Assembly: GCF_014192335.1 (NCBI RefSeq)
Contig: NZ_JACHXU010000008.1
Span: 124,001-188,000, forward strand
DNA: 64,000 bases
From: Aporhodopirellula rubra
GTDB lineage: Bacteria; Planctomycetota; Planctomycetia; Pirellulales; Pirellulaceae
Direction: 5' to 3'
Shown here piece after piece: positions 20,659 to 30,015 of the stretch (position 1 is its first letter; each line of letters opens with the position of its first letter). The translations under genes and the position numbers were made by a program. A model generated the notes under the pieces. That model searched no databases, was not told the DNA's origin, and worked only from the letters and a program-made list of their open reading frames with translations.

Positions 20659-21192
20659 ATGAAGGGAATGCGAGTGACTGCCACACGAATTGAATTGCTC
20701 CGTCGCATGGCAGCTTTTGGTGGTATGCGAGAGGACGCGCTCGAGAGGATTTTGCACGAATCCGATGACATTGAAAAATCAGTAGGCGATATGTTTTTCA
20801 GTCAGGGAGATACGGGCGAATCGTTGTTCATTCTCGAATCGGGCAGCGTGAGTGTGTTGCGAGAATGGGAAGGCAATCAGATCCCGTTAAGCACGCTCGG
20901 TCCCGGCGATTGTTTTGGTGAGATGTCGTTGATCGACTTTCAAAAACGATCCGCCTCTGTCGTTGCGAAGACAGATTGCCGTGCGATCGAGGTGTCCCGA
21001 AAATCGATCGCGTCTTTGTGTCAAGAAGATCTGCAACAGTACACGATGATCATGATGAATTTGGGACGGGAGGTAAGTCGCCGTCTACGCAAAGCGGACC
21101 AACGGTTGTTCGAGTTGCGGAGATTGCTCGAACCCCAAACGCTCATCGAACCACTGAAAGAGCTTCAGAATCATCATCACATTACGTCGTAG
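20659..21192 (+). CDS. Cyclic-nucleotide-binding domain protein
   Basis: 177 residues. It has one cNMP-binding beta-roll (about 20-135) with FSQGDTGESLFILESGSVSV and the phosphate-binding cassette region GPGDCFGEMSLIDFQKRSASVVA. The canonical arginine that contacts the cyclic phosphate corresponds to the RSA in this cassette. After it comes a helical tail (REVSRRLRKADQRLFELRRLL) that looks like a coiled coil. There is no HTH, so it is not a CRP-type regulator; it may act as a cyclic-nucleotide-dependent adaptor. It follows the FHA kinase by about 240 bp and has its own promoter candidate. No cyclase is in the window. Confidence 0.85.
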   Translation: MKGMRVTATRIELLRRMAAFGGMREDALERILHESDDIEKSVGDMFFSQGDTGESLFILESGSVSVLREWEGNQIPLSTLGPGDCFGEMSLIDFQKRSASVVAKTDCRAIEVSRKSIASLCQEDLQQYTMIMMNLGREVSRRLRKADQRLFELRRLLEPQTLIEPLKELQNHHHITS

Positions 21193-21273
21193 CAAACGAT
21201 CGACTCGTCACCGGTTGTTTGCCCATAACGAAGAGTTGCCCATGAACCACGATCAAGCTCGAGTTTCGTCGCG

Positions 21274-21801
21274 ATGAAGATCTTTCAGCTTCAACCCGCC
21301 TTCACGATCGACATTCCATTGGAGCAGGGAAAGGCGATTGAGCGGTTGAAATCGGCAATCGAGAGTGACGAGATGCGCGGTTTAGCGGAATCGGCTGGTA
21401 CGGTTTTTGACTTCAAGATTGACCGCCCCGATCGACGGTTTTGGTCGCCTCATTTGTCAGCGCAATTCAGTGAGACCGAAACGGGGGCTCAACTTTTTGC
21501 TCGATTTTCACCGCGACCGGAAGTTTGGACGATGTTCATCGCGATTTATTTTGTGGTCACCATTTTGATGGGGCTCGCGATGATTGTTGGATACGTGCAG
21601 TGGACGCTCGGCTACACACCTTGGTCGCTCAGTGCGGTCCCGATTGGGGTGTTGTTGATTGCCTGTTTGCACCTGGCGAGCATGGTCGGGCAAAGCCTGA
21701 GTGCTGACCAAATGACATTGTTGCGAGGGCGACTCGATCGGGCACTTGAGATGGCATTCGGCCAGGAAAATGGCAGCTCGGGCGGGTCGCTGTCGCCGTG
21801 A
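21274..21801 (+). CDS. Small membrane protein with two transmembrane helices
   Basis: 175 residues. An N-terminal soluble part (1-85) is followed by two hydrophobic helices (about 87-113, MFIAIYFVVTILMGLAMIVG, and about 122-145, AVPIGVLLIACLHLASMVG) and a short amphipathic tail. I do not recognise the family. It stands 81 bp after the cyclic-nucleotide-binding gene and before ruvX on the same strand, so these may share a transcript. Confidence 0.7.
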   Translation: MKIFQLQPAFTIDIPLEQGKAIERLKSAIESDEMRGLAESAGTVFDFKIDRPDRRFWSPHLSAQFSETETGAQLFARFSPRPEVWTMFIAIYFVVTILMGLAMIVGYVQWTLGYTPWSLSAVPIGVLLIACLHLASMVGQSLSADQMTLLRGRLDRALEMAFGQENGSSGGSLSP

Positions 21802-21883
21802 GATGCCGTTGACAGGAAATCCTGGGTCGAGAATTCCGTTTTCGCCGTTGACGCGGCTCTGAACCTTGCGTTGACTAGTGCGT

Positions 21884-22420
21884 ATGAACAACGACTCAAC
21901 TCTCCCGACGACTGATTTCCCGACCGAAGGTCGAATCGCCTCCGTGGACTACGGCACCGTACGAATTGGCATCGCGATTTGCGATCCGGATCGAATTTTG
22001 GCCAGCCCGTTGGAGGTGCATGCGGTGACACAACCTGACGCGGGGGGGTATGAGTCGGATGAACATTACTTCTGCAAACTTGCCGCCGAGGAACGCGTCT
22101 CGGCGTGGGTCGTTGGTCTGCCCATCCACTGCGATGGCGGAGAGAGCGACAAGAGTGTGGAGGCGAGAAAATTTGCAACTTGGTTGCATCAGGTCACCCA
22201 ATTGCCAACGAGACTGTTCGACGAACGATTCACGACCGTGGCGGCGAACCAAAAGATTCGGCAGGGTAAGACAACACGGAAGAAGACGAAAAAGCGAATC
22301 GATGCGATCGCCGCGCAGGTGCTCCTTGAGTCGTTTCTCGAGGCCTGTCGGTACCGTGGCGAAATCGCTGGACATGCTTTGAGTGATGTGAATTCAGAGG
22401 GTGAGTCGTTGGTTGATTGA
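21884..22420 (+). CDS. ruvX: Putative pre-16S rRNA nuclease / Holliday junction resolvase-like YqgF
   Basis: About 178 residues with an RNase H-like fold. Family motifs are in order: the catalytic aspartate in VDYGTVRIGIAI, VVGLPIHCDGGES (VVGLPxxxDG signature), the glutamate in LFDERFTTVAAN, and the final aspartate in KKRIDAIAAQVLLESFL. The family trims the 5' end of 16S precursor and is often called a Holliday junction resolvase. The ATG at 21884 is preferred to the GTG two codons earlier. Residues 1-14 are an extra N-terminal tail. Confidence 0.93.
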   Translation: MNNDSTLPTTDFPTEGRIASVDYGTVRIGIAICDPDRILASPLEVHAVTQPDAGGYESDEHYFCKLAAEERVSAWVVGLPIHCDGGESDKSVEARKFATWLHQVTQLPTRLFDERFTTVAANQKIRQGKTTRKKTKKRIDAIAAQVLLESFLEACRYRGEIAGHALSDVNSEGESLVD

Positions 22421-22488
22421 TGTGTGAACGTCGGCATCGATGGCGGCATATAGTCCAGCTCATATGTGGCATTAACGAGGAGACATGG

Positions 22489-24252
22489 ATGGCATTGATA
22501 CAAGACCGGGTAAACCTTGGTGCGATTGTTTGCGATGTTGTAAGGCGCGCGTGCAAGTGGATCGCTACGGTAGTGTCATTGGTGACGTTGTTGCTAATGA
22601 CACCCTCAGTGCGAGCGGCGGATGTGGTCGTGGTGTGTGCCGACGATTATCGTGATGCACTATTGCCGTGGTGTGAACTTCGACAAGAAGAAGGGTTAAC
22701 GCTCGCGTTCTGCCCTCCGGAAGCGACTCCAAATGCGATGTCAGCGGCAATCCGGAAAACGGCGGACGGTGAAACGCGTTATGTGGTTCTCGTCGGGGAT
22801 GCGCCACCGTTTGCATCTCGAACGGCGGGTGATGCAAACGGGAATGACGCGACCCAATCGAATCGAATCCCGACTCATTATTTGCCATCGCGAGTTACTT
22901 CGGCCTATGGATCGACGCCGACTTATCCGTCCGATCTGCCGTACGCGGATCTCGATGGCGACGGAGTTTCCGATGTGGTGGTGGGTCGTTTGCCAGTCGT
23001 TGCACCGGAGCAGCTTCGTGACTTGGTTGCGAGAATCGTTTCGTACGAGTCGTCTCAGGATTTCGGTTCGTGGCGTCGTTGTTTGCAGTTGACCGCGGGG
23101 GTAGGTGGCTTCGGTGCGCTCGTCGATGGCGCGATCGAGTCGGTGACTCGTACCGTGCTAACGAGTGTTTTGCCTGCGGACGCGAAACCGCAGATTGCCT
23201 ACGCGAGTCCTGGGCATGCGTTTTGTCCGGTCGGGGATTCGTTTTACGATGCGGTGATGCAGCGTTATCGAAGTGGCGCACGGTTTTGGGTTTACGCCGG
23301 TCACGGCAGCGTTGACCGTCTCGATTTTCTGACGCGATCCGCTGATGATGCCAGTGCCTTGTCTCAACCTGCTGGAGCGGATGGTGGTCAGCGGCGTTGG
23401 CAGGTCGAATCTTTGCTCAACAACGAAACGGCTTCCCAACTGGGAGGCAATCCGAATCGTTCGCCGATCGCCGTTTTGCTCGCTTGCTATGCGGGTGCTT
23501 ACGACGCACCGGGTGATTGTTTGTCGGAACGTATGTTGCTCGCCCCGGGCGGTCCGATTGCGGTGATCGCGGCTAGTCGTTTGACGATGCCATATGGGAA
23601 CGCAAGGTTCGGTCTCGGGTTACTCGAATCGGCGTACCGACCGGTCGGCGACGAGGCGTCACCAGAACGTCTTGGGGACGCGATGCTCGAAGCGGTCCGA
23701 CGACTGCAGAAGAATCTGGCGGCGGTTGAAGGCCAGCCTGGAACAGGGAGCTCCGTGTCGACGACGCAATTGATGGTTGATGGATTGGCCGGGCTGATAT
23801 CGCCGGCGGGGAGTAATCTCGCCGACGAACGTGGTGAGCATGCAGGTTTGTATCAACTCTTTGGTGATCCGACTCTGCGTTTGCAGCGACCCGAGGAATT
23901 GAAAATTACGGTGGACGACTCCGGTGGAAATTCCGATCGGCCAGAAGTGGAGGAACCGTCGTTGCCGAAAAGGGTGTGTGTTCGCGTAACGAGTCCGATC
24001 GCCGGTACCCTCACCGTGTGCGTGGATCGTCCGCTGACCGCGACTGCGATCGAGTCTGATACAGAGTCGAACGATGTCGACGATCCGCATGGCTGCACAA
24101 TCGGTCAGGTCTCACTGCAGGTTGAAGTCAGCGAAATCGGTATCGCAATCATTCCTTTGCCGGATCATTGGAGTGGTCCTGTTGTGGTGCGCGCGTTTGT
24201 ACAGGGCGCAAACGCATGGGCCACCGGAGCAACACGAATGCTGATCGATTGA
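22489..24252 (+). CDS. Secreted gingipain-like (peptidase family C25) protein
   Basis: About 587 residues. A signal peptide covers about 15-44 (ending VRAAD). The body resembles the catalytic region of the C25 (gingipain R) family: YVVLVGDAPPF, DLPYADLDGDGVSDVVVGRLPV, then the presumed catalytic dyad His in FWVYAGHGSVD and Cys in VLLACYAGAYD. A beta-sandwich-like tail of about 120 residues follows. It is likely an exported cysteine peptidase, perhaps working with the sulfatase downstream on polymer or glycoprotein breakdown; substrate unknown. The ATG at 22489 has an excellent GAGGAG (22477-22482) six bases upstream, which settles the start against 22417. Confidence 0.85.
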   Translation: MALIQDRVNLGAIVCDVVRRACKWIATVVSLVTLLLMTPSVRAADVVVVCADDYRDALLPWCELRQEEGLTLAFCPPEATPNAMSAAIRKTADGETRYVVLVGDAPPFASRTAGDANGNDATQSNRIPTHYLPSRVTSAYGSTPTYPSDLPYADLDGDGVSDVVVGRLPVVAPEQLRDLVARIVSYESSQDFGSWRRCLQLTAGVGGFGALVDGAIESVTRTVLTSVLPADAKPQIAYASPGHAFCPVGDSFYDAVMQRYRSGARFWVYAGHGSVDRLDFLTRSADDASALSQPAGADGGQRRWQVESLLNNETASQLGGNPNRSPIAVLLACYAGAYDAPGDCLSERMLLAPGGPIAVIAASRLTMPYGNARFGLGLLESAYRPVGDEASPERLGDAMLEAVRRLQKNLAAVEGQPGTGSSVSTTQLMVDGLAGLISPAGSNLADERGEHAGLYQLFGDPTLRLQRPEELKITVDDSGGNSDRPEVEEPSLPKRVCVRVTSPIAGTLTVCVDRPLTATAIESDTESNDVDDPHGCTIGQVSLQVEVSEIGIAIIPLPDHWSGPVVVRAFVQGANAWATGATRMLID

Positions 24253-24321
24253 TTATGGTGGCAGCATCACCGAGCGGTTTTGCGATCGACTCGGATCGTC
24301 CGTTTCACATGAGATTCGAGC

Positions 24322-25842
24322 ATGCTGCAGATCAATCGAAGCTTCATCAGAATAGTTTTGTGTGCCCTTTTTGTGGGGCCGTTTGCACGTCCTGGATGCG
24401 CCGCAGAAGACACGACGGTACCTGATGTCACCGCAACGCGGCCGAGTATCGTTCTGATATTCATGGACGATATGGGTTATGCGGACATTGGTCCGTTTGG
24501 AGCTTCGGACTATCCGACGCCGCATTTGGACCGGATGGCTGCGGAAGGTCGTTGCTTCACGGATTTTGCGGTCTCTTCGGCGGTCTGTTCCGCTTCGCGG
24601 GCGGCGTTGTTAACAGGCAGCTACCACCGACGCGTCGGCATTTCTGGTGCGCTGGGGCCATCTGCACGAATCGGGCTCGATCCAGAGGAAACTACGATTG
24701 CGGAAATCTGCAAGTCGGCCGGTTACCGAACAGCGTGTATTGGTAAATGGCATTTGGGTCACCTGGAACCCTTCCTGCCTCATCACCAAGGGTTTGATCA
24801 GTTCTATGGGATTCCCTATAGCAACGACATGTGGCCGCTGCATCCCGACACGGTGCGCCGGCGGCAGAAGGATCCAAGCGATCCTGGGAATTGGCCGCCG
24901 CTGCCGATCATGCAATCTCGGGCGGGATCCGAAGTTGAGATTGTGAATCCAGATGTTCAACCGTCGGACCAACAACAGATGACGGTGGAGTTAACGAGAA
25001 GGAGCGTCGAGTTCATTCGAGACGCGGAGAGCGAGGAGCCCTTCTTTCTTTACTTGCCACACCCGATGGTGCACGTGCCACTGTATGTGTCGGATCGTTT
25101 TGCCGGGAAGAGCGGTGCGGGGTTGTTTGGTGATGTGATGATGGAGGTCGACTGGTCGGTCGGCGAGATCTTCAATGCGATCAAAGACAGTGCTCATGCC
25201 GACAATACGCTCGTTATCTTCACGAGCGACAACGGCCCATGGCTTTCCTATGGGGACCACGCTGGGAGTGTTGGTGATCTGCGTGAGGGGAAGGGAACGA
25301 TGTGGGAAGGTGGTTGTCGTGAACCGACCGTCATGCATTGGCCCGGCCGGATCCCACCAGGATCGAGTTGCGATCAGTTGTGTTCGACGATTGATATTCT
25401 GCCCACGATCGCGCAATTAGTCGGAACGCCATTGCCGGAGAAGAAAATTGATGGTGAGTCAATCGTTGATCTTATGACGGGGGTTCCTGACGCGGTTTCG
25501 CCCCATCGATCGTTCGTCGGGTATTACGGCGGTGGGCAGCTGCAAACGGTTCGAAACGAGAAGTTCAAACTCGTCTTTCCTCATCGATACCGGACTCTCG
25601 CGGGAGAAAGCGGCGGCACCGACGGAATGCCGAGCCGATATCAAATGGCGGACGCGGGGCTCGAACTCTATGATCTTGATAACGACCCGGGCGAAACGAC
25701 CAATGTCATCGATAGCCATCCGGAGGTTGTGTCGCGTCTCGCTGCAGAGGCGGAACGCTATCGCGAGACGCTCGGTGATAAGTTGCGGAAACGCAGCGGT
25801 AGCGAAGTTCGAGGGTCGAGGCAGATGGACGCCGCAAAATAG
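24322..25842 (+). CDS. Secreted arylsulfatase-family sulfatase
   Basis: 506 residues. Signal peptide about 1-28 (ends GCAA). Typical alkaline-phosphatase-fold sulfatase: metal aspartates in IFMDDMGYAD (49-50); Cys89 in CSASRAALLTG is the residue turned into formylglycine (type-I, Cys form C-S-A-S-R); GKWHLG; FTSDNGPW (metal Asp/Asn); and a C-terminal LYDLDNDPGETTN. It should cleave sulfate esters, probably of algal polysaccharides, in the periplasm or outside. It depends on a formylglycine-generating enzyme not present here. It follows the C25 peptidase by 70 bp on the same strand. Confidence 0.95.
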   Translation: MLQINRSFIRIVLCALFVGPFARPGCAAEDTTVPDVTATRPSIVLIFMDDMGYADIGPFGASDYPTPHLDRMAAEGRCFTDFAVSSAVCSASRAALLTGSYHRRVGISGALGPSARIGLDPEETTIAEICKSAGYRTACIGKWHLGHLEPFLPHHQGFDQFYGIPYSNDMWPLHPDTVRRRQKDPSDPGNWPPLPIMQSRAGSEVEIVNPDVQPSDQQQMTVELTRRSVEFIRDAESEEPFFLYLPHPMVHVPLYVSDRFAGKSGAGLFGDVMMEVDWSVGEIFNAIKDSAHADNTLVIFTSDNGPWLSYGDHAGSVGDLREGKGTMWEGGCREPTVMHWPGRIPPGSSCDQLCSTIDILPTIAQLVGTPLPEKKIDGESIVDLMTGVPDAVSPHRSFVGYYGGGQLQTVRNEKFKLVFPHRYRTLAGESGGTDGMPSRYQMADAGLELYDLDNDPGETTNVIDSHPEVVSRLAAEAERYRETLGDKLRKRSGSEVRGSRQMDAAK

Positions 25843-25904
25843 GCTTTTCGGTTTCGCGGGGCTAATTCGTCAGGTGCTTTGCCTCGGGCGCTAAAATCGC
25901 TCTG

Positions 25905-27284
25905 TCAATTAGACGGTTGTGATGACTCAGCTACTGTTTGAGTGATCGATTTTGGTGCCTGTCTGTAGACCAAATTCGGGGCGAGTAGTCCAACAATCCA
26001 CAGGAGCGTTAACATCGTCGGAAACGATTCTAAGATCGTGTCTTCGACTAACCCAGAGATCAAAACAAAGACCATCACGCCACGTATCCACTCGTGGGAT
26101 GAGGTGACGCCAAAGAGTAATGACCATCCCAGCAATCCGACCATCAGGCAGCACGCGATCAAGCCAGCGGAGAACCATACATGCAGTAACAGGTTATGTG
26201 TGCCGGTGGCTTCGATGCTCATTACTGTCGCGGCACTATCGAGTCCCCATCCTGTGAAGGGACGCTCGGCAATCAGTTCAATTGCTTCTTCCCAGATAAC
26301 GGTTCGTCCGGTTAACGAAGTCAGCTCCTCGACATCTCCACTCTTGGTAACCACGCCAACAGCGGATTGCGAGAAGGGACCCTCGCCGGACCAAAGTGAG
26401 ATGACTAAAACGATGACTGACACCGATGCTACCGACGTGATTGCGACCGCGAGTCCACCACGACCGTAAAAGCGATTGATCAACATCACGCCAGCGGCTG
26501 CGACACCTGCGAGGATTGCAGTTCGGCTAAGCGTGGCAAAAGTTGTCGCGGCGGAAATAGTGATCACGCCAATCCAAATCAATCGCCACCATGGACCGCA
26601 GGTCGTAATCGCTAAGAGATCGTCATCTGGTTTCGATTCGAGTTGTTCGATTTTTGAGCCACGTGGGGACGGTTCGCTCGACCGCCCCGTCAAGAGGGCG
26701 AGTCCCATCAAGCCTGTCGCTACCGCGACTTTTGCGATGATATTAGGGTGACCGGTGCCTCCCATGCGGGTCACGGTTTCGGTGGCACTGGTGTATTCCG
26801 TGAACGTTCCTTTCTCGGGGACCAGGATGAATAGGCTCCAGGTGAATAGCAGGTAGAAAGTGGATCCGATCACCAGGTAAATCGTAACGCGTTTTGCGCC
26901 GACCGTAGCCAGTGCCGTCGTGATGAACAGCAAGTAGCCGACATAGATCAGTGCCGATGCAACGCTGATGATTCGCACTTCTGGGGCTGAGAAAACACTC
27001 GTGCAGCAGAAGACAAAACCGAGTGCCATCAAGGCGGCGCCGGGAACACTGTTGAGCAGTCGACGGGTCCGCGGACTCAGCAGAAGGCCCATCACGCCGA
27101 TCAATGTTGCCGCCCCCGCCAACCCGAGTTTCAACAGCGTTTGGATACCCTTTGAGCTTGTCGCTCGGTCGTACTCCGATGCTCCGGTGATGAAATCGAG
27201 CGGATTGAGTGCAGCGGCTCCGATCAGAACCAATCCGATGATCCACGGCATTGCCGCTCGCGGTTGTTCATCGGATGACGACAT
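25905..27284 (-). CDS. O-antigen ligase family membrane protein
   Basis: About 459 residues with about 10-12 hydrophobic helices. The large extracytoplasmic loop before the last helices holds RTVIWEEAIELIAERPFTGWGLD followed by GTHNLLLHVWFSAGL, which is the Wzy_C/WaaL-like signature. Such proteins ligate or polymerise undecaprenyl-linked glycans on the outer face of the inner membrane. No other polysaccharide genes are near, so the substrate cannot be told. The ATG at 27284 is preferred; the longer frame to 27386 adds a Pro/Arg-rich stretch. Confidence 0.85.
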   Translation of the reverse strand: MSSSDEQPRAAMPWIIGLVLIGAAALNPLDFITGASEYDRATSSKGIQTLLKLGLAGAATLIGVMGLLLSPRTRRLLNSVPGAALMALGFVFCCTSVFSAPEVRIISVASALIYVGYLLFITTALATVGAKRVTIYLVIGSTFYLLFTWSLFILVPEKGTFTEYTSATETVTRMGGTGHPNIIAKVAVATGLMGLALLTGRSSEPSPRGSKIEQLESKPDDDLLAITTCGPWWRLIWIGVITISAATTFATLSRTAILAGVAAAGVMLINRFYGRGGLAVAITSVASVSVIVLVISLWSGEGPFSQSAVGVVTKSGDVEELTSLTGRTVIWEEAIELIAERPFTGWGLDSAATVMSIEATGTHNLLLHVWFSAGLIACCLMVGLLGWSLLFGVTSSHEWIRGVMVFVLISGLVEDTILESFPTMLTLLWIVGLLAPNLVYRQAPKSITQTVAESSQPSN

Positions 27285-27558
27285 GTCAGGGCGAAATCGA
27301 GATGGAGGGCGCGGACGTGGATGATGCAGCAAAAAGCTGTACTGAACGCCATCGATTGTAACTCGAGGGATGCTTTGAAGCGTCATCGCACCGCGTTTTC
27401 GCCGATCATCGATATGCTCTCGCGGTCAGACGAAAGATACCGCCGAAACGAAAGAATGGACGGTGCCTGTCGAAGTCATCGATTCGACGTTCTGCGGCAG
27501 AGGTAATCCGTCTTTGACGCGACCGGCGGCCACGAAAATGCGACGAGGCTTGAGTAAA

Positions 27559-28479
27559 TTAGACCTCAGTTTCGGCCATATCGCGTGCGTGATAGCTACT
27601 GCGGACGAACGGGCCGGATGCGACTTTGGTGAATCCGATCTCGCGTGCCAGATCGGCGAGTTCGTCGAACTCTTCTGGCGGAACGTAACGCACGACGGGA
27701 AGGTATTTCTCGCCGGGTTGCAGGTATTGGCCGAGCGTCAGGAAGTCCACCCCGTGATCTCGCAGGTCCGAGAGCGCGTCAAGCAATTCGCCACGTTCTT
27801 CGCCGAGGCCGAGCATCAGGCCGCTCTTGGTCTTAACGCTCGCGTCATATTTTTTCACCTCTCGCATCATTTGCAACGTCCAGGCGTAATCGCTCTTGGG
27901 ACCCCGGACGCGGCGGTACAGGCGAGGCACCGTTTCCATATTGTGGTTGAAAACGTCGGGACGGGCTTCGATCACGCGTGCCAGAGCGTCTTTGCAGTGA
28001 ACGAAGTCTGGTGTCAGGACCTCGGTCGTCGCGCCGGTGCGTTCTCGTACCGCGACGACGCAGCGGTAGAAGTGGTCGGCACCCCCGTCAGGCAGGTCGT
28101 CTCGGGTGACGGACGTGATAACCACGTGTTTGAGGCCCAACTTTTCGGCCGCTTGGGCGATTCGATCCGGTTCATCGGCGGCGGGTGCCTCCGGCGGACG
28201 GCCACGATGGACCGCACAAAATCCGCAGGGACGCGTACAGACGTTTCCTAAAATCATGAATGTTGCCGTTTGTTGGCTGTAACATTCCATGCGGTTGGGG
28301 CATTTGGCGTTTTCGCAAACCGTTTCCAGCCCGAGTTCGTCCATCAAGTGATCGGTCAGGTGGTTCGAATTCGATTTTGGGATCGGCCGTTTCAACCACC
28401 TCGGTAACCGGCCGGTGGCACTGACAGAGGTGCCCGCAGGCATTTCAGGTTCGGAAACAACAGGCAATCGAAAAGCCAT
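27559..28479 (-). CDS. lipA: Lipoyl synthase
   Basis: About 306 residues. Radical SAM enzyme that inserts two sulfurs into octanoyl-lipoyl domains. The auxiliary cluster cysteines (CENAKCPNRMEC), the radical SAM motif CTRPCGFCAV, HVVITSVTRDDLPDGGA, NHNMETV, KSGLMLGLGE, LTLGQYLQP and the C-terminal serine motif RSSYHA are all present in order. The start at 28479 (MAFRLPVV) matches the normal family length; the frame continues upstream to 28578 without family resemblance. No lipB is adjacent. Confidence 0.96.
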   Translation of the reverse strand: MAFRLPVVSEPEMPAGTSVSATGRLPRWLKRPIPKSNSNHLTDHLMDELGLETVCENAKCPNRMECYSQQTATFMILGNVCTRPCGFCAVHRGRPPEAPAADEPDRIAQAAEKLGLKHVVITSVTRDDLPDGGADHFYRCVVAVRERTGATTEVLTPDFVHCKDALARVIEARPDVFNHNMETVPRLYRRVRGPKSDYAWTLQMMREVKKYDASVKTKSGLMLGLGEERGELLDALSDLRDHGVDFLTLGQYLQPGEKYLPVVRYVPPEEFDELADLAREIGFTKVASGPFVRSSYHARDMAETEV

Positions 28480-28637
28480 CAGTTCAATCAATTCAAACGA
28501 GAGTAAATTCGCGGAGAACGCTAGGTGCGGCGTGGAAACCCGGTTCGTCGGGATCGTCCGCGGTGCCATTGTAGCCACGAGACCAAAATCTCACCATTGC
28601 CGCCCCCACCGCTTCCCATTTCCGTCTTCGCGATACA

Positions 28638-29219
28638 ATGCCCGCCATGTCGAAGTCAAAAACCAAATCGCACAAAACCAGCCTCACGGCTGCTGGCCGC
28701 AAAGAGGCCGATACGAAGGCCAAGAAAAAAGGTGGCAAGGGATCGAAATCCGCAAAAACGCCTGTTTCCTCAACAACGCCGGTCGCGGAAAACCGCAAAG
28801 CCAAATTTCGTTACGAGATTTTGGACTCGATCGAATGTGGCATGATGCTCACCGGCAGCGAAGTGAAATCGATGCGGGAAGGCAAGTTGTCGCTCGATGA
28901 AGCGCATATTCGGATCACTAACGGCGAGTTATGGTTGGTCGGAGCCGATCTCGCTCAGTATTCCAACGCGGGGTTATGGAACCATGATCCGCGACGTGCG
29001 CGGAAACTGTTGGTTCACCAAAAAGAGTTCAACAAATTCGCCGGGCGTGCGTTCGAACGGGGACTCACCCTGATTCCGCTGCGTGTTTATTTCAATGATC
29101 GAGGCATTGCGAAGTGCGTGATGGGGCTGGTCAAAGGGAAGAAACTGCACGACAAACGCGAAACGATCAAGAAACGCGATACTGATCGCGGACTTCAGCG
29201 AGCGATGCGGCGCGGATGA
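28638..29219 (+). CDS. smpB: SsrA-binding protein SmpB
   Basis: 193 residues; binds tmRNA and takes part in trans-translation. The core is typical (KAKFRYEILDSIECGMMLTGSEVKSMREG, ELWLVGADLAQYSNAG, NHDPRRARKLLVHQKE, LTLIPLRVYFNDRG, GKKLHDKRETIKKRD with a basic tail). The N-terminus carries an extra, very basic, Lys/Ser-rich extension of about 50 residues beyond the usual start of the domain. ATG at 28638 or 28647 are equally possible. The tmRNA gene is not in the window. Confidence 0.95.
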   Translation: MPAMSKSKTKSHKTSLTAAGRKEADTKAKKKGGKGSKSAKTPVSSTTPVAENRKAKFRYEILDSIECGMMLTGSEVKSMREGKLSLDEAHIRITNGELWLVGADLAQYSNAGLWNHDPRRARKLLVHQKEFNKFAGRAFERGLTLIPLRVYFNDRGIAKCVMGLVKGKKLHDKRETIKKRDTDRGLQRAMRRG

Positions 29220-29333
29220 GATTTTGGGAGTGGTTTATCGGTCAGGTTGTGCGGCGATCCGGCTCCGTTTTCGCCGGCATGTTGTCTTTCCGCCGTCGCC
29301 TATCAAGATGCTAAATAGCAAGGATTTCCGTCT

Positions 29334-30011
29334 ATGTTGACGATCGCGAACCTTATTAAGAAATTTCAACAACCTGGGGGCGGTGAGCTGACGGTGCTCG
29401 ACGTCCCTCAGTTTGAAATCGCGAATGCCGAACAGGTCGCTTTGATCGGCGAGAGTGGTGGCGGCAAGACGACGTTGCTGCATTTGATTGCCGGCATGTT
29501 GTCGGCGACCTCGGGATCGATTCGCGTCGACAACATCGAGTTGACTCGGCTCAGCGAACAGGGACGCGACCGGTTTCGTGCTTCGGCGATCGGTTACGTT
29601 TTTCAAACCTTCAACTTGTTGCCCGCGTTTTCGGCGATTGAGAACGTCAAGCTCGGGATGACGTTTGGGAGCGGACGCGTCGATCCCGCTCGAGCCATGG
29701 ACCTGCTCGATCGAGTTGGGCTCGCCGATCGGGCTCACTACCGACCAAAACAATTGTCCGTCGGGCAACAGCAAAGAGTCGCGATCGCGAGAGCACTCGC
29801 GGGGCGGCCGAAACTGTTGCTCGCCGACGAACCGACTGCCAACGTCGATCCGGCGAGTGCTGACTCGGTTCTCGATCTGATCATTGACTCCTGTCGTAAC
29901 GAATCGATTGCGTTGTTGATGGTCACTCACAGCATGGAAGTCGCCGGTCGGTTTAGTCGAATCGAACGGCTCGAAGACATCAACCGAATTCCCGCACTGA
30001 AACAGGTCTGA
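29334..30011 (+). CDS. ABC transporter ATP-binding protein (LolD/MacB type)
   Basis: 225 residues, single ATPase domain. Walker A GESGGGKTT, Q-loop FQTFNLLPAF, signature LSVGQQQRVAIARAL (with SVGQQ instead of SGGQQ), Walker B LLLADEPT, H-loop VTHS. The LolD/MacB/FtsE-type subfamily pairs with FtsX-type permeases, and one follows four bases later. AAGGA lies about nine bases before the ATG. It is the first gene of a likely three-gene operon with the permease and an ArsS-like enzyme. Confidence 0.93.
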   Translation: MLTIANLIKKFQQPGGGELTVLDVPQFEIANAEQVALIGESGGGKTTLLHLIAGMLSATSGSIRVDNIELTRLSEQGRDRFRASAIGYVFQTFNLLPAFSAIENVKLGMTFGSGRVDPARAMDLLDRVGLADRAHYRPKQLSVGQQQRVAIARALAGRPKLLLADEPTANVDPASADSVLDLIIDSCRNESIALLMVTHSMEVAGRFSRIERLEDINRIPALKQV

Positions 30012-30015
30012 GCGA

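Noticed and set aside
27463-28251. 262-codon open frame on the plus strand
   Set aside because: Mostly antisense to lipA; the iron-sulfur cysteine motifs prove the minus-strand gene.
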